From NCBI GenBank assembly GCA_038501785.1, contig JBAMJR010000025.1:3220001-3284000 (forward strand): DNA of 64,000 nt, given 5' to 3'. The stretch comes from Myoxocephalus aenaeus (Eukaryota > Chordata > Actinopteri > Perciformes > Cottidae). A program made the position numbers and the translations under genes. Positions 20,924 through 33,627 of the stretch are shown here, piece by piece. The notes beneath the pieces are model-generated. The model ran no database searches and was not told the origin of the DNA. It worked only from the letters and a program-made list of their open reading frames with translations. Each line of letters starts with the position of its first letter. Positions within the stretch are counted from its first letter, which is position 1.

Positions 20924-22390
20924 CAGCCTTAAAAACAATCTCATGCCCTGCACAACAATACTCTGATTACATCGTATTTTACTGCCTTTATCTGGTCTGG
21001 ACTTTTGATATGAAAACAATAGAGTTTGTGGGATCTATGTGTATTTTTGAGTCTGAGCAATATTAGGTTGATATCTTCGGTGTTTCTAGAAATTGCACAA
21101 ATAATTGCAAAGATGTCAGTAATTGTCAAGACTTTTGGATGTAAACCAATGGAGTTGTCTGCACGTAAAGCTCCTCCTATGTGAAATATCATTTTGCTCT
21201 TCTTTTTTCAAAGTAACCGTAATGGCATTGTCGACCTTTTCCGACTATGAGACGATAAGCACAACATGTGCATGACTGACTTTCACCACAGAGACTACAG
21301 CACGAGAGGAAGAGATGTCCTGCATTGATCGGCTGACAACTGCACACTTCACACAGTCTGCTGCAAAACAGCGGTTGCAGTTGCGACATTTTTGGAACAA
21401 ACTGACTCACAACATTTATAAAAATGTACTCATAGGAAAATCTGAATATATTTACCAGCAAAATAGCTTTTGACATATATACACAAGAACATGCTAGTAT
21501 CACCGAATAGGATGTGAGCAAGCATACGGTCATTACTTTGAACAGAAAATCATTTCTGCACGTGATGTGCAATGGAAATAAGTGCTATGTGTTGCACTCA
21601 GAAGGGTCTGAGAACCATTTAGAAGTTTTGCATTTTGGCAGTCACCATCTGTTTGTTTCTGGAAGATTTTTTGGACACACACTTGTAGAACTAATGCAGG
21701 TTTATTGTGATTCACTCAGGGTTGCTCCTATGTTCTGTATTTCATTTAAAGAGTTTCCCTCTGAAAATACAGCTTGGGGAGCACGCAGTGCAGCAACAAT
21801 TGTGCAAGTAAGTATTTTTGAAGTAATAGAATATAATACGTTTCTTTAACAGTTGATGGGAATTGCAATCTTGTGGTCATACTGTTCATTTTGATGAAAC
21901 TGGTGTCTAAGAAGGTAGAGTTTGATCTATTTTATGGTCATTTGGATGTTACAGTTTGTGGTTCTGTTGAATTGCTATACTGAGAGTTGTTTCTCATATT
22001 TAATATTTTTATATTCATTTGTTTAGCTCCTCTAGTGGCATGGCTGCAAGGACGGATTACCATGAGATGTATTGTGCGTAAAGGATTCATCCTGCTGACG
22101 TAACTGATCATGCATTGTGCGATTGTTTTTTGGGAATTTTGTGTGAAATGTCTTGACATGCCATACAATTGTATACACATTCATGGTCTCCAGTGGAGGC
22201 ATTTTAATGACTGTGGATCCAGCGACTCTTCCTCGAGCCCCACCATCCGGTTGGCATTATTTATTCAGTGTGAAATGTCTGATGATTATTGGATGGATTG
22301 CCATAACATTTACACAATATATTGTCATAACTTTGGTGATCCCTTAACTTTCCATCTTGCATTATCTCCAGGTAAAAAAAGAAAATAAAG
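20924..22390 (+). other. Probable 3'UTR of the GT31 gene
   Basis: No coding exon seen after the stop. AATAAA at 22384-22389 is the first convincing polyadenylation signal. No recognised repeat in this interval. Confidence 0.4.
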
Positions 22391-22764
22391 TGTAATGAAT
22401 CAGTGTGTCTTTGGTAGCATAGTTTACATGTCCCGTAAACACCCTTCAGTTAGCCCAGGGGTCGGCAACCTTTCCTATCCAAAGAGCCATTTTGCCATAC
22501 TTTCCACCAAATAAAAATCATCTGGAGCCGCAAAAGCTATTTGATATCACAGTTTATAAAGTTTTATATATAGTCATATTATGTATACAAACACTATAGT
22601 TTGTTGCATTTATGAAATTATAGAACAAGAATAAAGATAATTCTTGACATTGTATTGCTATTTTACCTGTTTATAACTATCAAGAGGAGAGAAAAAAATA
22701 CAGTCATGTGTCAGCTACATTGAGGTCAATTAAACACACATCTATGCCGGCCTTGCTCCCTCCT
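22391..22764. other. Intergenic stretch with a probable element end
   Basis: Contains caggggtcggcaacctttcc at 22455-22474, which resembles a hAT-type terminus, but no matching right end was located. Nothing else recognised. Confidence 0.3.
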
Positions 22765-22925
22765 CATATGTATGGCTCATGGGACAGAGTGGTCATCCTG
22801 TAACCACAAGGTAGCAGGTTCGATACCTCCAGTGCGCATGCCTAAGTGTCCTTTAGCAAGACACTGAACTCCCACTTGCTCCCCGGAAGCTTCACAGCAG
22901 CCCACTGCACCTAGAAGGCTAAGTA
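22765..22925 (+). mobile_element. tRNA-derived SINE, diverged copy
   Basis: Contains tatggctcatgggac, caaggtagcaggttcgatac (B box) and aagtgtcctttagcaagaca, in the same order as the SINE at 19785. The 3' part is eroded and lacks the clear LINE-like tail. Confidence 0.72.
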
Positions 22926-23400
22926 TGTAATAAGGTATTATTTAAATAAAATAACTACTACTGCAATTCCATAAAAAAAGTATATCTCTTACTATGTCAA
23001 AACGGGAGGACCTGGACATGTCTCTAGTGGTGTAGTGGTATTTGTATTTTGATTACATCACTGCTTCTAACTCATTGAGTACTTCAAAGTCTTCCATGAA
23101 GAAGTTTCAATCAACCGCCTCTGTGCATGGTGAATTATGTGGAATGGTGGTAGCACTGACCCTGGACAGCTTTAATTATGCAGTGCAGCTGATTATTGTG
23201 TGCTAAGCACATGTACGTAGGTCTGCCACAAAGCGTCCTCTTATCTCCTGTTTTCCAACGAAATGAAACTCAGGGAATCTTCTGGGAGCCAGCAGTAGCT
23301 TTCAGGTTTTTTGTCACAGTTGAAAAGGACATAACTCTGGTCCAACAAATAATTGTGAGCCGCTAAGAACATGTGTGACAGATGTGGTCTGGGGCTCACC

Positions 23401-23582
23401 CAGGGGCGGACTGGCCATAGGGGTAGACCGACGGGGTTGGGCTGGTCCAATACCAATATTTTTCCAAGTAGGCCACTGACTGGACGATACATGCGATGCA
23501 TTGAGTGGGCAACGCGCCGTGAATTGAGTGGACCAGTCTGACAGTAACTCCCGGGACACTTTTTCCCGCCAGTCCGCCTCTG
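23401..23582. mobile_element. Small hAT-like MITE inserted in a minisatellite unit
   Basis: Inverted ends caggggcggactggc and gccagtccgcctctg. Both flanks carry ggctcacc, consistent with an 8-bp target duplication. The flank is itself a unit of the 34-bp repeat that continues at 23583. Confidence 0.65.
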
Positions 23583-23845
23583 GGGCTCACCTGCTCACAT
23601 ACCTTTATGTGATCTGGGGCTCACCTGCTCACATATCTTTGTGTGGTCTGGGGCTCACCTGCTCACATGCCTTTATGTGGTCTGGGGCACACCTGCTCAC
23701 ATACCTTTATGTGGTCTGGGGCTCACCTGCTCACATACATTTACGTGGTCTGGGGCACACCTGCTCACATACCTTTATGTGATCTGGGGCACACCTGCTC
23801 ACATACATTTATGTGGTCTGGGGCACACCTGCTCACATACCTTTA
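23583..23845. repeat. 34-bp minisatellite, about eight copies
   Basis: The unit starts tggggctcacctgctcacat and recurs every 34 bp with a few base changes. As 34 is not a multiple of three, similar peptides appear in all three frames; these are artefacts. Confidence 0.88.
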
Positions 23846-24329
23846 GCGTGCACTGCTTGGAAGCTCGTGCGATTTCTTCAGCCACAATAAAGGTATCTTT
23901 CATAGCAGCAGCTGTAGCTTTTGAGAATTTTTAATTCTTGGACAATTTTATGTTTTTCTTGGAGGCTAAATTTAACGTACTTGGCTCTGTGTTTGGTGTG
24001 AAAACGCTGACGTGAATTGTACTCCTTCATCACCGACATTGCCTACTAACACAGACTTACCGGTTTGTCTCCTTGAAGCTCAATCATGTATTCACTTTCC
24101 CATCTTCTTTAAATTGCCTTCCCTCAGAATCAGAATCAGAATCAGCTTTAATGGCCATGTAAATTTGCACATACATGGAATTTGACTCCGGTTTCACTTG
24201 CTCTTCGTACTTTTTTTTTTTCCACACACAATATACAAGATAAATATAAAAAATATAAAAAGGACATTAAAGACAGTAGTAAAACAACAAAAAAGTGCAG
24301 ATAGTGCAGATGAAGAGTCTGTTTAACTG

Positions 24330-26350
24330 TTCATCAGAGTGACGGGCAGTGGGAAGAAGCTGTTTCTGTGTCTGGTGGTTTTGGCGTACAATGCTCTGTA
24401 GCGCCTTCCAGAGGGGAGGAGGTGGAACAGCTTGTGTCCAGGGTGTGAGGGGTCTGTGGTGATCTTTACAGCCCGCTTCCTGACTCTGGCGGTGTGCAAG
24501 TCCAGGATGGAGGGCAGGCTGGAACCAATGGTTCTCTCTGCAGACCTGACGATCCGTTGGAGTCTGACTCTGTCCTGTTTGGTGGCCGATCCAAACCACA
24601 CAGTGATGGAAGAGCAGAGGACAGACTGGATGATGGCGGAGTAAAACAGGATCAGCAGCTCCTGAGGCAGGTTGAACTTCCTGACCTGGCGCAGGAAGTA
24701 CAGCCTCTGCTGGGCCTTTTTCCGGATGGTGTTGATGTTGGCAGTCCACTGTGTGTGGCAGCACACACAGTGCTGTTGTGTATTGTTAGGGGGGGTAGTG
24801 TTGGGGGGCTCCTCCTGAAGTCTACTGCCATCTTGTCTACAGTTTTGGCCTTGTTCAGCTCCAGGTGGTTCTGACCACACCAGAGGACCAGCTGTTCAAC
24901 CTCCCGTCTGTACGCAGACTCGTCGCCGTCGCCGATGAGGCCGATGACCGTTGTGTCGTCTGCGAACTTCAGGAGTTTAACAGACGGGTCCCCTGAGGTG
25001 CAGTCGTTGGTGTAGAGGGAGAAGAGCAGTGGAGAGAGCACACATCCCTGGGGGGCGCCAGTGCTTATAGTCCGGGTGCTGGATATGATTTTTCCCAGCC
25101 TCACCTGCTGCCTCCTGTCTGTCAGGAAGTTTGTGATCCACTGACAGGTGGGGGCTGGCACGGTGAGCTGGGAGAGTTTGGGTTGAAGAACCTCCGGGAT
25201 GATCGTGTTGAATGCAGAGCTGAAGTCCACAAACAGAACCCTTGCATATCTCCCTGGGGAGTCGAGGTGTTGCAGAATATGGTGCAGTCCCATATTTACT
25301 GCATCATCCACCGACCTGTTTGCACGGTAGGCAAACTGCAGGGGGGTCCAGCAGGGGCCCTGTGATGTCCTTCAGATGGGTCAACACCAGCCTCTCAAAG
25401 GACTTCATGACCACAGACGTCAGGGCGACGGGTCTGTAGTCATTTAATCCTGTGATGGAGGATTTCTTGGGGACCGGGATGATCAAGGAGCGCTTGAAGC
25501 AGGAAGGGACTTCACATAGCTCCAGTGATCGGTTGAAGATCTCCGTGAAGATGGGGGCCAGCTGGTCAGCACAGACTTTCAGGCAGGAGGGGGACACACC
25601 GTCTGGGCCCGGAGCCTTCCTGATCTTCTGTCTCTGAAAGAGCCGACTCACATCCCCTTCGCAGATCCTCAGTGCCGGTAGGGGGTTGGATGGGAGAGGT
25701 GAGGCAGAGAGTGGAGGTGATTGTTCGATGATGGAGCAGTTGGGCGGGGTGGAAGTGGGCTTGTCAAACCTGCAATAGAAGACATTCAGGTCGTCAGCCA
25801 GTCGGTGATTGTCCTCAGTGGGGGGAGATGGTCTCTTGTAGTTGGTGAGTACCTCCAGGCCTCTCCAAACTGACGAGGGGTCGTTGGCTGAAAACTTTTT
25901 TTCTAGCTTATCAGTGTAGCTCTTCTTAGCTACCTTGATCTCCCTCGTTAGAGTGTTCCTGGCCTGGTTGTACAGAATCCTGTCCCCCCCTCTGTAGGCC
26001 TCCTCTTTAGCCCGACGAAGCTGCCTGAGTTTTGCAGTGAACCAGGGTTTATTGTTGTTGTATGTGCAGAAGGTTTTTGTCGGCACACACATGTCCTCAC
26101 AAAAGCTGATATATGACGTCACAGTGTCAGTGAGCTCATCCAGGTCTGTAGCAGCAGCCTCAAAAACACTCCAATCAGTGGAGGCAAAGCAGGACTGTAG
26201 CTCCAGCTTGGCCTCGTTGGTCCATCTCTTCACAGTCTTCACCACAGGCTTTGCAGATTTTAGTTTCTGCCTGTAGGACGGGAGAAGATGAACCAGACAG
26301 TGATCAGAGAGTCCCAAAGCTGCACGAGGGACTGAGCGGTATGTATCCTT
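24330..26350 (-). pseudogene. LINE reverse transcriptase region, frameshifted
   Basis: The palm motifs are intact in pieces: the SDH of the endonuclease end (ALGLSDHC), KAPGPDGV, NDYRPVALTS, FVDFSSAFN, GAPQGCVLSP and the catalytic FADD. The frame shifts at a run of six C near 25345, where the expected DPLQFAYRAN becomes out of frame, and again after DFRRSP near 24770. Not expected to make an active enzyme. Confidence 0.8.
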
Positions 26351-26379
26351 CAGTACAGTGTAGCAGTGTGTTTGTGTCC

Positions 26380-27242
26380 CTGGTGCTACACTTAATGTGC
26401 TGTCTGTATTTTGGCAGTTCTTTGCTGAGGTTTGCTCTATTAAAGTCCCCAAGAACAATGAGCAGGGAGTCTGGGTGTTTGTGCTCCATGGTGGTGATCT
26501 GCTCTGCCAGGTGTTGGAGTGCCTCACTCACACAGGCCTGAGGTGGGATGTACACACCGACCAGGATGAATGAGGAAAACTCCCGCGGTGAATAAAATGG
26601 TTTGCAGTCTATTAAAATTGTTTCTAGGTGCGGGCTGCATGATTCCTTTAACACCGTGACATCTCTGCACCAACCTTCGTTAATATAAAAACAGATCCCG
26701 CCTCCCCTCGTTTTCCCCGACAGAGCCGTTACGCGGTCCGCTCGGTGGAGTTGGAAGCCCGGCAGATGTAGTGCGCTGTCCGGGATGTGCGCACCGAGCC
26801 AGGTTTCGGTGAAGCAGAGGGCGGCAGTTCTGCTAAAGTCCCTATTTGTTTTGTTCAGGAGCAGCAGTTCATCGATCTTGTTCGCCAGAGAGTGGAGGTT
26901 CGCCAGATGAATTGACGGGAGCGCAGTTCGAAATCCTCGCTGGCGCACTTTAACAAGCGCTCCTGCGCGCTTCCCCCGTCTGCGTCTCCGGCGAATTCCG
27001 AGAAGAGCCGCTGCTCCTCCAACCAAAATCTCAGTAAAGTATTCCGGTTCAATGAAAACCGGTGAAAAAAATTGTCCAGTGGTTTCACGGAAGTTTAAAA
27101 GTTCCTCCCTGCTGAATGTGATCAGAGAGGGAGAGCTGGAGACGAGACAAACGAACAAAAACAGAAAAAGTACGAGCGAGCGCAGTACCGAGGCTGCCAT
27201 CCGCGGCGCCATCTCTGCGTCAATCTTTCTCTTCTTGGACAT
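26380..27242 (-). pseudogene. LINE endonuclease domain (part of broken LINE frame)
   Basis: Starts MSKKRKIDAEMAPRM. Next comes a hydrophobic LVLFLFLFVCLVSSSP segment, an Arg/Lys-rich stretch (RRRRRRGKRAG), and endonuclease motifs HSLANKIDE, CFTETWLG and VLGDFN. The frame continues only after a shift near 26350-26400. Confidence 0.75.
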
Positions 27243-29267
27243 TTTGGCATTATTTGTCGATTTTGGGTCACAAAATCGACATACAATGACATGTCGGGCC
27301 GGATTCGGCCACTGGATCTTTTATCTTTTCCACAACAATCAATTTATATTGTACATATGAACGTCAGTGAGTGATTAAATGAGCCTCCTTTGTGTGAAAT
27401 GCATGTTTGATCATGTCCAAATTGTCGAGACAGCAGATTTAAAAGGAAACATTCTTACTTTGTCTTCTTTTGCTTTTCAGTCGTTCAGCAGTGAGACTCA
27501 TAAAAAGCTATTTCCTGTTTTGTTTTGTCTTGGTCTTGGTTTCTCCTCAATCACCACTAATAACAGAAGCAGCATCGTGGCTGATGAAACTGTGGCTAGT
27601 TCTAGTTCACACAGCAGAATAACATTAAAATACCACGTTTCCTTATCAGAATACAGACAGAAATCAAAGATGGGTGTTTGAGGAATCAAGTTTTGGATAT
27701 CTCTCCTGAATTCAATCTGATTACAAAAGCAACAGGAATCCATGTAGTTTGTAGCACAGACAGACAGACAGATGCATATAGAGGGAGGGAAAACAAAGAG
27801 ACTCTAATCTAAAAGCCACTTCCTGACTTCACAGAGATCTAAAAGTAGCCCTGTCTCACACCTCTGGTGTGTGTGTGTGTGTCCCTGCCCCCCATCTCTC
27901 ATATACATGTACATGAGTAATGGTCACACGTCAAGTTAGTGACGTGCTAACATGAGCAACAGCGCCCTCTTGTGGTCCATAGGAAAATGAGAAAACTGGT
28001 GGTCGGAAATAAGAGATTGTGAATTAAAATACAGGCTGTTGCTTTACAAGTTTCAATAACTTCCAATGAGGAATCTGCTAATTATATGTAGCAGCATCTG
28101 CTTTCAACTGTGGGGGGAAAGAAAATCCTGCATCCACATATTGATGTGCTGTTCCTCTGGCAACCACAGATCCTGTATCCACCTACCTTGACAGCGGTCC
28201 TAAATATTACTTAATGGCACGAAATGTCACTAAATAACTGGATCAGCAGCATCTGAGTTCAGGTTTCAGACTCCATTACTGACTGTTAATAACTCTACTC
28301 TACACCCTGAACAACAACCATGTGACATGTGTTCTGTTAAAAAAAAAAAAAAAAAGAGAGTGGTTGTTTTTTAACATTTCACCAGACAACTTCATTTAGT
28401 GTTTCACAGACACGTTAAGGCCGTTACCTGACTTAATTTCCCCAAACCTGAAGAACTGCATTTCTGCTTTTTTTTAATCAAATTGCACACTTGGCTCTTC
28501 AGACAGGAAGCGTTAACCTGTGCTAACCCAACTCTGACCTAAGGCCACTGCTTAAAAAATACAAAATAATCCCCCTCCAAGACAGATGTGTCTGAGGGTC
28601 AGCTGGCCGTCTGGTCGAGATGAAGCTCCCGGATGTGGACATTTTTCATTGTGGGGCCTTTTGGCTCCTCTCTGGCCGTGTTCAAGGTAACTCCAGTCAT
28701 GGTTGGCGTCCAGAATCAAACTTTCGGCATTCGGCAAGTCTGGCAGCAGTCGAGCGAGCCGGTACGCTGCATCACTTCAGCTGTGGAGGTCAGCCATTGT
28801 AGCTGCCTGGTGTCACGAGAGTCTGACCATCTCATCTCCACTGTACAATGAGTGTTAACTGTCGATGAATAGCTAGACACAATGACAATCTGAAGCTCCC
28901 TGAACGGTTGGATGGGTTGAATCATGCTCCAGCCTTCAGTTCAAAACATTTTGGGGAAGTTTCGTTGCAAGGCGTTATGACGGCTCGCTCCACCACCATA
29001 AAACCACCGAATGAGGGAATACGTGTCGGAGGAATGCTGTTCATCAGTCCAGTGAATCTACAATGAGCAGCTACTCTGGGCGCTTGTGGTCAACGACCTG
29101 GTTAAGACAGTTTATGCTGTTTTTCTCTTTGAATTTTCCTTCCATGTTCCATAAATGTAATTAGTTGTTTTAACCCACTGAGCAATAATGACGCAATGCA
29201 ACAGTGGCGCATGCAGATGTCCATGGCAGCGGCGGCACACGTGCTGCTGCCGGTCGGTATTTTGCCA
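27243..29267. other. Intergenic stretch, no gene seen
   Basis: No exon, RNA gene or clear element recognised. Contains a short GT run near 27870-27883, an A run at 28341-28356 and a small hairpin gtcgattttg/caaaatcgac at about 27257-27281. Confidence 0.4.
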
Positions 29268-29589
29268 CATTTTTGCAGTGGTGTATAAAGTACCCAAAAG
29301 CCGTACTTGAGTAAAAGTAAAGATACCTTACTGGAAAATGACTCCAGTAGAAGTGAAAGTCACCTATTAGAATACTACTTGAGTAAAAGTCTTAAAGTAT
29401 CTGATATTTTCTGTATTTAAGTATCAAAAGTAATTTTCTGATATTAAATGTACTTAAGTATTGAAAGTAAAAGTACAAGTACATGCTGTTAATAAAAAAG
29501 CAAAGAGTCAGAATTTTGAGAATTTGTGATGCTGGACTAGAGGATGTAGAGGGTAAATACATAATATTGTGATTATGTGATATGTGTCT

Positions 29590-32500
29590 GATTAATGCAC
29601 TCTCTATAGTCAACAAGGCTCACATTTTAAATGACTTGTTCACAAATCATATTTTGGATTTCCTATTTTTGACTGAAACCTGGCAACGGGAAATGGAATG
29701 CATCCACCTCAATGAACTTTGCCCTGAGAACTGTTCTTTTATTTAGACCCCACGCTTGACAGGCCGCGGTGGAGGTCTCGCCGTGGTCTGAAAGAATCTG
29801 TTTTCCTGTCAAATGGGGAGCACAGAACCTTTTACTACTTTTGAACTCCAGCTGACTAAAGTCGGTCGGCTAAAGCCGTTTTATTGTGTTTTAATTTATC
29901 GACCTCCAGGTCCAGCAGGTCAGTTTTTATCAGAGTTCACAGACTTCCTGACCTCTATTATCAAGCTAGATAGAGTGGTACTGGTTGGTGATTTTAATCT
30001 GCATGTCAATGATGCCACAAACTGTGTAGCCACTGAGTTCCTGAACATTACTGAATCTTTTAATTTCACACAGCATGTTTCTGGCTCCACTCACAGAGGT
30101 GGTCACACTTTGGACCTTGTGTTCTCTCTGGGTCTAGATATTGATCATGTCCGTTGTGAGGACTTACTGATCAGTGATCACAAATGTATTTTCTTTGATC
30201 TCTCTGTAAAAGCTGACTCTGTGTGTCCTAAATGAACATTCCACTCCCACATTATTACTCAGAATACAGCTGATTACTTTGCAAAGCACCATCTCCTGGA
30301 TCACTGACTACCTCACAGGTAGACCACAGTTTGTCAGAATGGGCCGTGTGCTGTCTGAAACGGTGGTCAGTGATGTTGGAGCCCCACAGGGAACTGTTCT
30401 GTCACCCTTCCTGTTCACCCTGTACACCACGGACTTCCAGTACAACACAGAGTCATGCCATCTGCAGAAGTTCTGATGACTCTGCGGTGGTCGGGTGTAT
30501 TAGGGATGGACGGGAGGAGGAGTACAGGGCAGTGGTGAGTGACTTTGTGGAGTGGGCCGGCGAGAATCACCTGCTGCTGAACGTGACCAAGACCAGAGAG
30601 ATGGTGGTGGACTTCAGGAGGAAGGCGACGGCTCTTAGACCTCTGAGTGTTCTTGGAGAGGACGTGGACATGGTGGAGGAGTACAGGTACCTGGGTGTTT
30701 CCATCGACAGCCGACTGAACTGGAAGAACAATATCAACGCTGTGTACAAGAAGGGGATGAGTCGACTCTTTTTCCTGAGGAAGCTTCGATCCTTTAATGT
30801 GTGCAGCAAGATGCTGGAGATGTTCTACCAGTCGGTTGTGGCCAGCGCCCTGTACTTCTCCATCGTCTGCTGGGGGAGCAGCATTGGAGCCGGTGACACC
30901 AACAGACTTAACAAGATAGTTAAGAAAGCCGGCTCCATCATTGGCTGCAGGCAGGAGTCTCTGGAACAGGTGGTGGAGAGGAGGACACTGAAGAAACTTT
31001 TGTCCATATTGGACAACCCGGACCTCCCTCTCCACCACCTACTGCAGGGTCAGCGGAGCACTTTCTCCAGGAGATTCCTCACGCTCCGCTGCAACAAGGA
31101 CAGATACAGGAGAACATTCCTGCCAACGGCATTACGGCTTTATAATAAATCACCGCTTGCCAGATCCTCTGACTAACAACATGTATACATATATTTTTGC
31201 ACAATCCCAGCTATTTCTATTTTATTTTATTATTATTATTATTATTTTTATTATTATTGTATATATCTTTTATCTTTCGTCCTGCTGTTTTTGTTTATTT
31301 TGTTGTAAGTTGCTGCTACCCCGACACCAAATTTCCCCTCGGGGATTAATAAAGTATATATTCATTCATTCATTCATTCACTTTATCTACGATTTGAACA
31401 CACATTTGAATTATGTTGAAATCTTAATGCAGTCTTTTAATGAACACTGCACCACATTGCTGGACAAAGTGGCACCTTTTAAGAAAAGGACTAGAACTGC
31501 AAACAACACATCTCCGTGGATGACAGACACTGTCTACTCCTTGAGACGGAAGTGTTGCAGCACAGAGCGTCTATGGAAAGCCACTGGGCTGGAGGTGCAT
31601 CGCACATATCTGAAAGATGTCAGAGTTTCTTTTAATCTTGTAGTGAAGGAAGCTAGAACTGCATACTTTGCAAACTTAATTTCTTCCTCGAAGAGAAATC
31701 CTAAGATTTTGTTTGACACAATGAACACCATTGTTTCACCACCTGTCGCTATATTGCCTTTCTTTTTTGCTGATGAGTGTAATAAGTTCCTTACCTATTT
31801 CATTGATAAGGTAATGGCGATTAGGTCTGGTATTACTCATGGGATTTGTTCACCCAACTGTAGCTCCTCTCAAGCTCCTATAGTTCTGGACTCTTTCCAG
31901 CCTATCAGCCTACAAGAGTTAATGGACTTAATTAATAAATCAAAACTATCGTCTTGCCCTCTGGATATTATACCATTCTCTCTAATTCAGAAAATCCTGC
32001 CAATTATTGGTCCGGCCATAACATTGATTTTTAATTCCTCTCTGTCTACAGGAAGTATCCCTTCCTATTTTAAACATGCAACTATCTAGCCGTTATTAAA
32101 CACTTAGATCCTGCTCTGACCTCTAACTACAGGCCTATTTCAAAACTGCCTTTTTTGTCGAAAATCCTAGAAAAGGTAGTGGCCGGCCAACTTACTGCTG
32201 CACTGGAGAGGCACAATATGTTTGACAAATTCCAGTCAGGGTTTCGCAAACAGCACTCGACCGAAACCGCTCTCCTGAGGGTTTCAAATGACTTATTAAT
32301 GTCATCTGACACAGGCGACTGTTCTGTTTTAGTGCTCCTCGATCTCAGTTCTGCGATCGACACCGTAGACCATAACATCCTGATTGAGAGGCTACGATTG
32401 GGTGGGCATATCAGGCACAGCGTTGGAGTGGTTTTCATCATACCTTGCAAACAGAAGTTTTACTGTCTCTGTGGGAGAATTTGTGTCAGACACCTCTCCA

Positions 32501-33590
32501 CTGTCTTGTGGGGTACCGCAGGGCTCGGTCCTGGGGCCTCTGTTGTTTTCTTTATATTTATTACCGCTGTGACAGATCATTAAAACCTATAATGTTGCTT
32601 ATCATCTATATGCAGATGATATCCAACTCCGTGTCTCTTTTAAACCCAGTGAGGCTTTCAGGTTAACCAGCCTGCTAGAGTGCATAAATGCTATTAAAGA
32701 CTGGACAGCAGTAAACAGCTTACAACTAAATGATACTAAGACGGAGGTTCTAGTTATTGCACCTGATGATGCTGTCCCTTTGATCAAGCAGAGCATTGGT
32801 CCACTCTCCTCCACTGTCCACCAAAAACTGCGTAATCTCGGAGTAATATTTGACAAATCTTTGTTGTTTGACCCCCATGTGAAGCAGCTGTTCAGATCCT
32901 GTTTCTTCCACCTACGAAACATTTCCAAACTGAGATATGTCCTATCTACGGTCGAATTGGAGATGATCATACACGCTTTCATATCATCACGTATTGATTA
33001 CAGCAACACACTTTTTTCTGCACTCAGTAAATCTGCTATAAACCGGTTGCAAGTAATTCAAAATGCTGCTGCCAGATTACTGACAAGGACAAGTAAACGG
33101 TCTCATATCACCCCCATCCTCAGGTCTCTTCACTGGCTCCCCGTAGCGCACAGGATCCATTTCAAAATTCTCAAACTTACATACAGAGCACTACACGGTC
33201 AGACCCCTTCATACGTGGCTGAACTGCTTCATCCACATCAAACAGCCCGCAACCTCAGGTCCAACCAGCTGAACCTCCTGTCCGTCCCACACACGCGCCT
33301 AAAGACCCGAGGTGACCGAGCCTTTGAGGCTCTGGAACGCTCTGCCTGCACACCTTAGGTTTGCTGTTTCTGTACTGTCTTTTAAAAAACTAAAGACCTA
33401 CCTTTTTACGCTGGCGTTTGTCTTAAACACCTGAAATGACCAGCTTTTTATGTTTTTATTTATTTAATTTTTTACTACTTGTTTTATTAAGTTTTTTACT
33501 CCATCTTTTAATGTGTTTTTACTGTGTTTTTTTTAAACTGTACAGCACTTTGTGACCTCTTTTGTCTGGGAAATGTGCTTTATAAATAAA

Positions 33591-33625
<35 letters not shown>
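29590..33625 (+). mobile_element. L2-type LINE, 5'-truncated, interrupted by another LINE
   Basis: The + strand carries endonuclease pieces (FLTETW, VVLVGDFNLHVND, GGHTLDLVFS, SDHKCIFF). After the insertion it carries reverse-transcriptase pieces: SNYRPISKLPFLSKILEKVV, FQSGFRKQHSTETALL, VLLDLSSAIDTVDHNIL, CGVPQGSVLGPLLFS and the C-terminal RSLHWLPVAHRIHFKILKLT. Stops and shifts are present (for example near 32090 and 32400), so it is inactive. The tail is aataaaattattatt with about 12 att units, ending near 33625. Confidence 0.85.
30265..31380 (+). mobile_element. Rex1-like LINE 3' half inserted into the L2 LINE
   Basis: Encodes ITDYLTGRPQFVRMG, GAPQGTVLSPFLFTLYT, a disrupted ADD region (one frame break near 30470), VTKTREMVVDFRRK, YRYLGVSIDSRLNW and FFLRKLRSFNV to a natural stop at 31174-31176. 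The 3' end has atttcccctcggggattaat with aaagtatat and a (attc)n tail at 31361-31380. The frame from about 30480 to the stop is open for some 230 codons, so the insertion is fairly young. The L2 sequence resumes right after the tail. Confidence 0.82.

Positions 33626-33627
<2 letters not shown>

Larger units (their letters stand above)
24126..27242 (-). mobile_element. Near full-length LINE (Rex1/CR1-Jockey-like) with frameshifts
   Basis: The minus strand encodes, in order, an apurinic-type endonuclease domain (about 27240-26380; CFTETWLG, LIVLGDFN) and a reverse transcriptase (about 25650-24660; RKAPGPDGV, NDYRPVALTSVVMKS, VLFVDFSSAFNTI, STGAPQGCVLSPLLF, and the catalytic FADD). A C-terminal region with KKAQQRLYFLRQVRKF follows. 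At least three frame breaks split the reading frame: near 26350-26400, at a C run near 25345, and around 24740-24780. It ends at 24126-24140 in agaatc repeats. The first residues include an unusual hydrophobic stretch. Family name is by motif style only. Confidence 0.85.

Noticed and set aside
24330..27242. Minus-strand open frames as host genes
   Set aside because: Motifs are LINE endonuclease and reverse transcriptase, with frameshifts and a tandem LINE tail.
30331..31176. 281-codon open frame as a host gene
   Set aside because: It is the reverse transcriptase C-terminal half of a Rex1-like LINE with its own 3' tail.
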